A stretch of DNA of 64,000 nucleotides, from assembly GCF_031882575.1 (NCBI RefSeq), contig NZ_CP134772.1:1941001-2005000 (forward strand), read 5' to 3'. This document shows, in pieces, positions 61,946 through 64,000 of the stretch (within the stretch, counting starts at the first letter, position 1; each line of letters begins with the position of its first letter). Source of the DNA: Pseudomonas sp. VD-NE ins. GTDB taxonomy: Bacteria > Pseudomonadota > Gammaproteobacteria > Pseudomonadales > Pseudomonadaceae. The notes under the pieces were generated by a model, which was given only the letters and a program-made list of their open reading frames with translations, did not search any database and was not told where the DNA came from. Made by a program: the position numbers and the translations under genes.

Positions 61946-63817
61946 TCAGCTGTAGCGGGTGACAACAAGGTTGGAGTCGTGAGTCGGGAGGAGCTCTTTA
62001 TTACCCAGCAACAAAATGATCGTGTCCGTGCGCAAATGCTCTTTAAGTTTGTTTCTGACGTGCTCGCTCATTTTGTGGTAGATGGCTCTCTTCTTGAGCC
62101 AGTCCATCGGATCACGTAGTTGCACCATGTTGTTGTGAAACGTGTCCATTAACATGATGAAAGCATGGTCGACACCCGTCCGACTGATGAATAAGGCATT
62201 CCCCACGTTGGATTCAAAATCATGGAGAATCTGGTAACCGTGTCCGCGAAGAAGATCTTTGAAAAGTGATCGCGCGGATGGGCGATCCGATTGATATCTT
62301 GAGCCGAAAAACAGTTTTGGATCGAAGTCGATTCTCTGCAGACCTTCAGCGGTCGGTAACGGCATATGCCTATTGCCGTTTGCGTCGGTCGGCAGTGGTG
62401 AAAGGAGCATCAACGGGTCGCTCAAGTCTTGATGAATGATGCTGTTTTTATCGCTAGCGACGCGACTCTCCCAGTGTTTGAACGTATCGAACAATGCATG
62501 TAACCCTTTCCCTGTCATTTCATCGGAGTGATTGGCCCGATTGAACATCTCCCGTGCAACTTTGTTTGCGGAGTGTTCAGAAAGGTAGGCGAACTGATCA
62601 CTGACAATTTGCGTCAGGCTTTTTGCAAATGGCAAACCCGGTACAACTCTCCATTTATCACCGCCGCGCCCCGTCCACATGTCCGCCAGCTTCACCACGC
62701 CCCTGGGTTGTAACTCAGGCGTGGTCAGCAGCATTTGTTCGAACGCATCGAAACGCGTGGCAGAAAACTGTGGAGGCTTGATGAAGACAAGCGCCTCAGT
62801 AGCGTGGCCTGGCTGATCCAGTATCGCAAAGTGCCTGCCATCGATTTCGATGGAGTCGCCGGCTAACGGTTGGGTCGTGCTGCCCCAGCTGTTCCAGAGT
62901 TCACTGGTGGGCATGGGATCAAGAGGATCGCTGTCTGCTGGCAGTCGAGGGCGTTTACTTGGGCCCGGGCCGGACTCTTCTGGCTGAGTGAGGGCGCGAG
63001 AACTGCCGGGCTGCGGATCTTGTTGCGTATCGGCAATGGCCGGCAACTTGCGACGCCAGAGGAAATGTCCCGGAATCTGCTCGAACGTGATATCCGGCAC
63101 ATTGATCGTTGATGAAGAAGCCAGTTTGTATGCGCCTTCCTTCTTGCTAACCTGGACGGTTCCTTCGGCGATATCGATATACATACTCCTGCGCGGCCCG
63201 GGGCGGATACCGTCCGGGAAATCCTTTGCGGCAGGGAGAAGGGTTGCCAGATTCGCGTCGAGGAGAAACATCGCTAGTGACGTTTCGGCAGACTGTTGGT
63301 GCACTGGCAGATTGCTCTGCCTGGACTGAGCGATGTACCACGGTGCCTCGATTCGCCAACGTGGCTGGCCGTCGATTTTTTTCAGAATCGGCGGCGTCAC
63401 ACCCTGTGCCTCGGGCCAGCGAATCTGGTAATCACCGGCGGCGTTGAGTTCAACCCGGTAATGACCGCCTTCTTCCAGGTGGGCATACGTCTGACCGTCC
63501 AGGTGCACGAAAAACCCATCGACAGATTCGTGCGGCTGCAGCAGATGGATCTCTGATTCCGGCAGGGCAATTTTGGCCAGTCTGGCATTGGTTTCGGTGA
63601 TCACCGAGAGCGTTATGTCACTCACCACAACACGTGGGTAGCCAGTGACTTCGCTGCCAGACGAATGGGGAGTGAAGGTGCCCGGCAGTTGATGAGTACC
63701 CGGCGCAAAAGTGCCGGAGCTGCCGGGAATGGGTACGCGATTGCCAGTGTTGGAACTGTTGATGTTTGGGCTATCGGGCGACGCGGGGAGACCCGTGGGC
63801 TTTGGGGGTTTGATCAT
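61946..63817 (-). CDS. Array protein P8: unknown family, with basic linker cluster
   Basis: 623 residues (MIKPPKPTGLPASPDSPNIN). Units: low-complexity N-terminus 1-60, first strand-rich unit 62-161, second unit 202-256 (DGIRPGPRRSMYIDIAEGTV, ITFEQIPGHFLWRRK), linker SGPGPSKRPRLPADSD with K288-R-P-R-L292, core 305-520, tail LLLGNKELLPTHDSNLVVTR. The DNA from about 62740 to 63830 is nearly the same as 47105-48190 (P1), while the 3' parts differ, which points to gene conversion or a recent copy. No cysteine-rich, membrane or known enzymatic motif was found. Confidence 0.87.
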   Translation of the reverse strand: MIKPPKPTGLPASPDSPNINSSNTGNRVPIPGSSGTFAPGTHQLPGTFTPHSSGSEVTGYPRVVVSDITLSVITETNARLAKIALPESEIHLLQPHESVDGFFVHLDGQTYAHLEEGGHYRVELNAAGDYQIRWPEAQGVTPPILKKIDGQPRWRIEAPWYIAQSRQSNLPVHQQSAETSLAMFLLDANLATLLPAAKDFPDGIRPGPRRSMYIDIAEGTVQVSKKEGAYKLASSSTINVPDITFEQIPGHFLWRRKLPAIADTQQDPQPGSSRALTQPEESGPGPSKRPRLPADSDPLDPMPTSELWNSWGSTTQPLAGDSIEIDGRHFAILDQPGHATEALVFIKPPQFSATRFDAFEQMLLTTPELQPRGVVKLADMWTGRGGDKWRVVPGLPFAKSLTQIVSDQFAYLSEHSANKVAREMFNRANHSDEMTGKGLHALFDTFKHWESRVASDKNSIIHQDLSDPLMLLSPLPTDANGNRHMPLPTAEGLQRIDFDPKLFFGSRYQSDRPSARSLFKDLLRGHGYQILHDFESNVGNALFISRTGVDHAFIMLMDTFHNNMVQLRDPMDWLKKRAIYHKMSEHVRNKLKEHLRTDTIILLLGNKELLPTHDSNLVVTRYS

Positions 63818-63866
63818 TGAAGTGTCTCGAAGCGATTCATGTTTTTGTGTTCACTGCCCTGTTCGA

Positions 63867-64000
63867 TCATTGGTCTTTGAAAATGAACAGCGTGGTTTGC
63901 CCCAGAACATCTGTTTGGGTTCCACCTAGCAGGTAGCTGATCTTTTGGTCTTTGCTGTAAGCCGACAGTGGCTTTGGTTCGCTGCTGGATGTTTGCAACA
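63867..64000 (-). CDS. Array protein P9: C-terminal end of a P5-like member (partial)
   Basis: The last 43 codons of a gene that continues beyond the window, reading SSSEPKPLSAYSKDQKIS, then YLLGGTQTDVLGQTTLFIFK and DQ before TGA at 63867-63869. The end follows the family tail pattern (L.GG.Q....QTTLFI) and is most like P5. Gap to P8 is 49 bases, as between P5 and P4. Confidence 0.8.
   Translation of the reverse strand, partial: LQTSSSEPKPLSAYSKDQKISYLLGGTQTDVLGQTTLFIFKDQ

Larger units (their letters stand above)
61795..64000. repeat. Right copy of the 2244-base tandem unit (P8 module), cut by the window end
   Basis: Aligned with 59551-61756 as described for the left copy. The two copies have accumulated many substitutions and a six-base length difference within the coding part (P7 625 residues, P8 623). 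Confidence 0.85.

Noticed and set aside
46205..64000. Prophage or integrative element
   Set aside because: No integrase, capsid, portal or conjugation gene and no attachment repeats were seen; the repeats are explained by gene duplication.

Overview
The window reads as chromosome of a Pseudomonas of the P. fluorescens group. Evidence: the typical GTGGGAGCGAGCCTGCTCGCGAA REP elements, high-GC codon use, and a gene order (rdgC, FKBP isomerase, prc, quinone oxidoreductase, ABC transporter/HAD cluster, apeB, rluA, minEDC, lpxL) that, from memory, follows the PA3242-PA3263 block of P. aeruginosa. No complete prophage, IS element, CRISPR array or rRNA operon is visible.

Layout. 1-1290: 5' part of rdgC and a duplicated tRNA-Val/tRNA-Asp pair. 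1491-8800: a lower-GC orphan gene with two degenerate JAB/DUF4329-like halves, a membrane-anchored catalase-like protein overlapping a di-heme cytochrome c protein, an FKBP lipoprotein, a YkvA protein preceded by an inverted pair of perfect DnaA boxes, and small regulatory and Sel1-like genes. 9039-14164: an Rhs polymorphic toxin with an AT-richer C-terminal domain and an overlapping acidic immunity candidate. 14222-25977: an EAL-CBS-GGDEF protein, Prc, a quinone oxidoreductase, and an organophosphate/phosphonate-type uptake locus (binding protein, alkaline-phosphatase-fold enzyme, two permeases, ATPase, HAD phosphatase) with a divergent UTRA/GntR regulator and two near-consensus operators. 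26542-37021: M20 amidohydrolase, MscS channel, a 58-residue membrane protein, ApeB, RluA, MinE/D/C, lipid A acyltransferase and a patatin. 37159-46117: a purine catabolism island covering outer membrane uptake, permease and the urate-to-glyoxylate enzymes (PuuD, UraH, UraD, PuuE, Alc, AllA), with matching TTGT-AT/GT-ACAA palindromes in the divergent puuE/uraH promoter region.

46295-64000 is the most unusual part. It is about 17.7 kb, all on the minus strand: seven complete paralogues of a 476-629-residue protein family I cannot name, the tail of an eighth at the window edge, two broken tails, and one 1180-residue protein with a glycine-rich hydrophobic segment like the TcdA/TcdB/Mcf pore-forming region followed by RTX-like repeats. 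The family has a proline-rich disordered N-terminus, a conserved core, and a common C-terminal tail ending in a TLFI-like strand. Four members carry a basic cluster (KRPRL or KRARP), and a fifth the mutated KHPRL, in a Gly/Pro linker; the cluster resembles the c-Myc-type nuclear localisation signal. Three members lie on copies of one module, two of them exact tandem 2244-bp units. I read this as an expanding family of candidate exported toxins or effectors aimed at eukaryotic cells. That function is inference; the array, duplications and motifs are seen directly.
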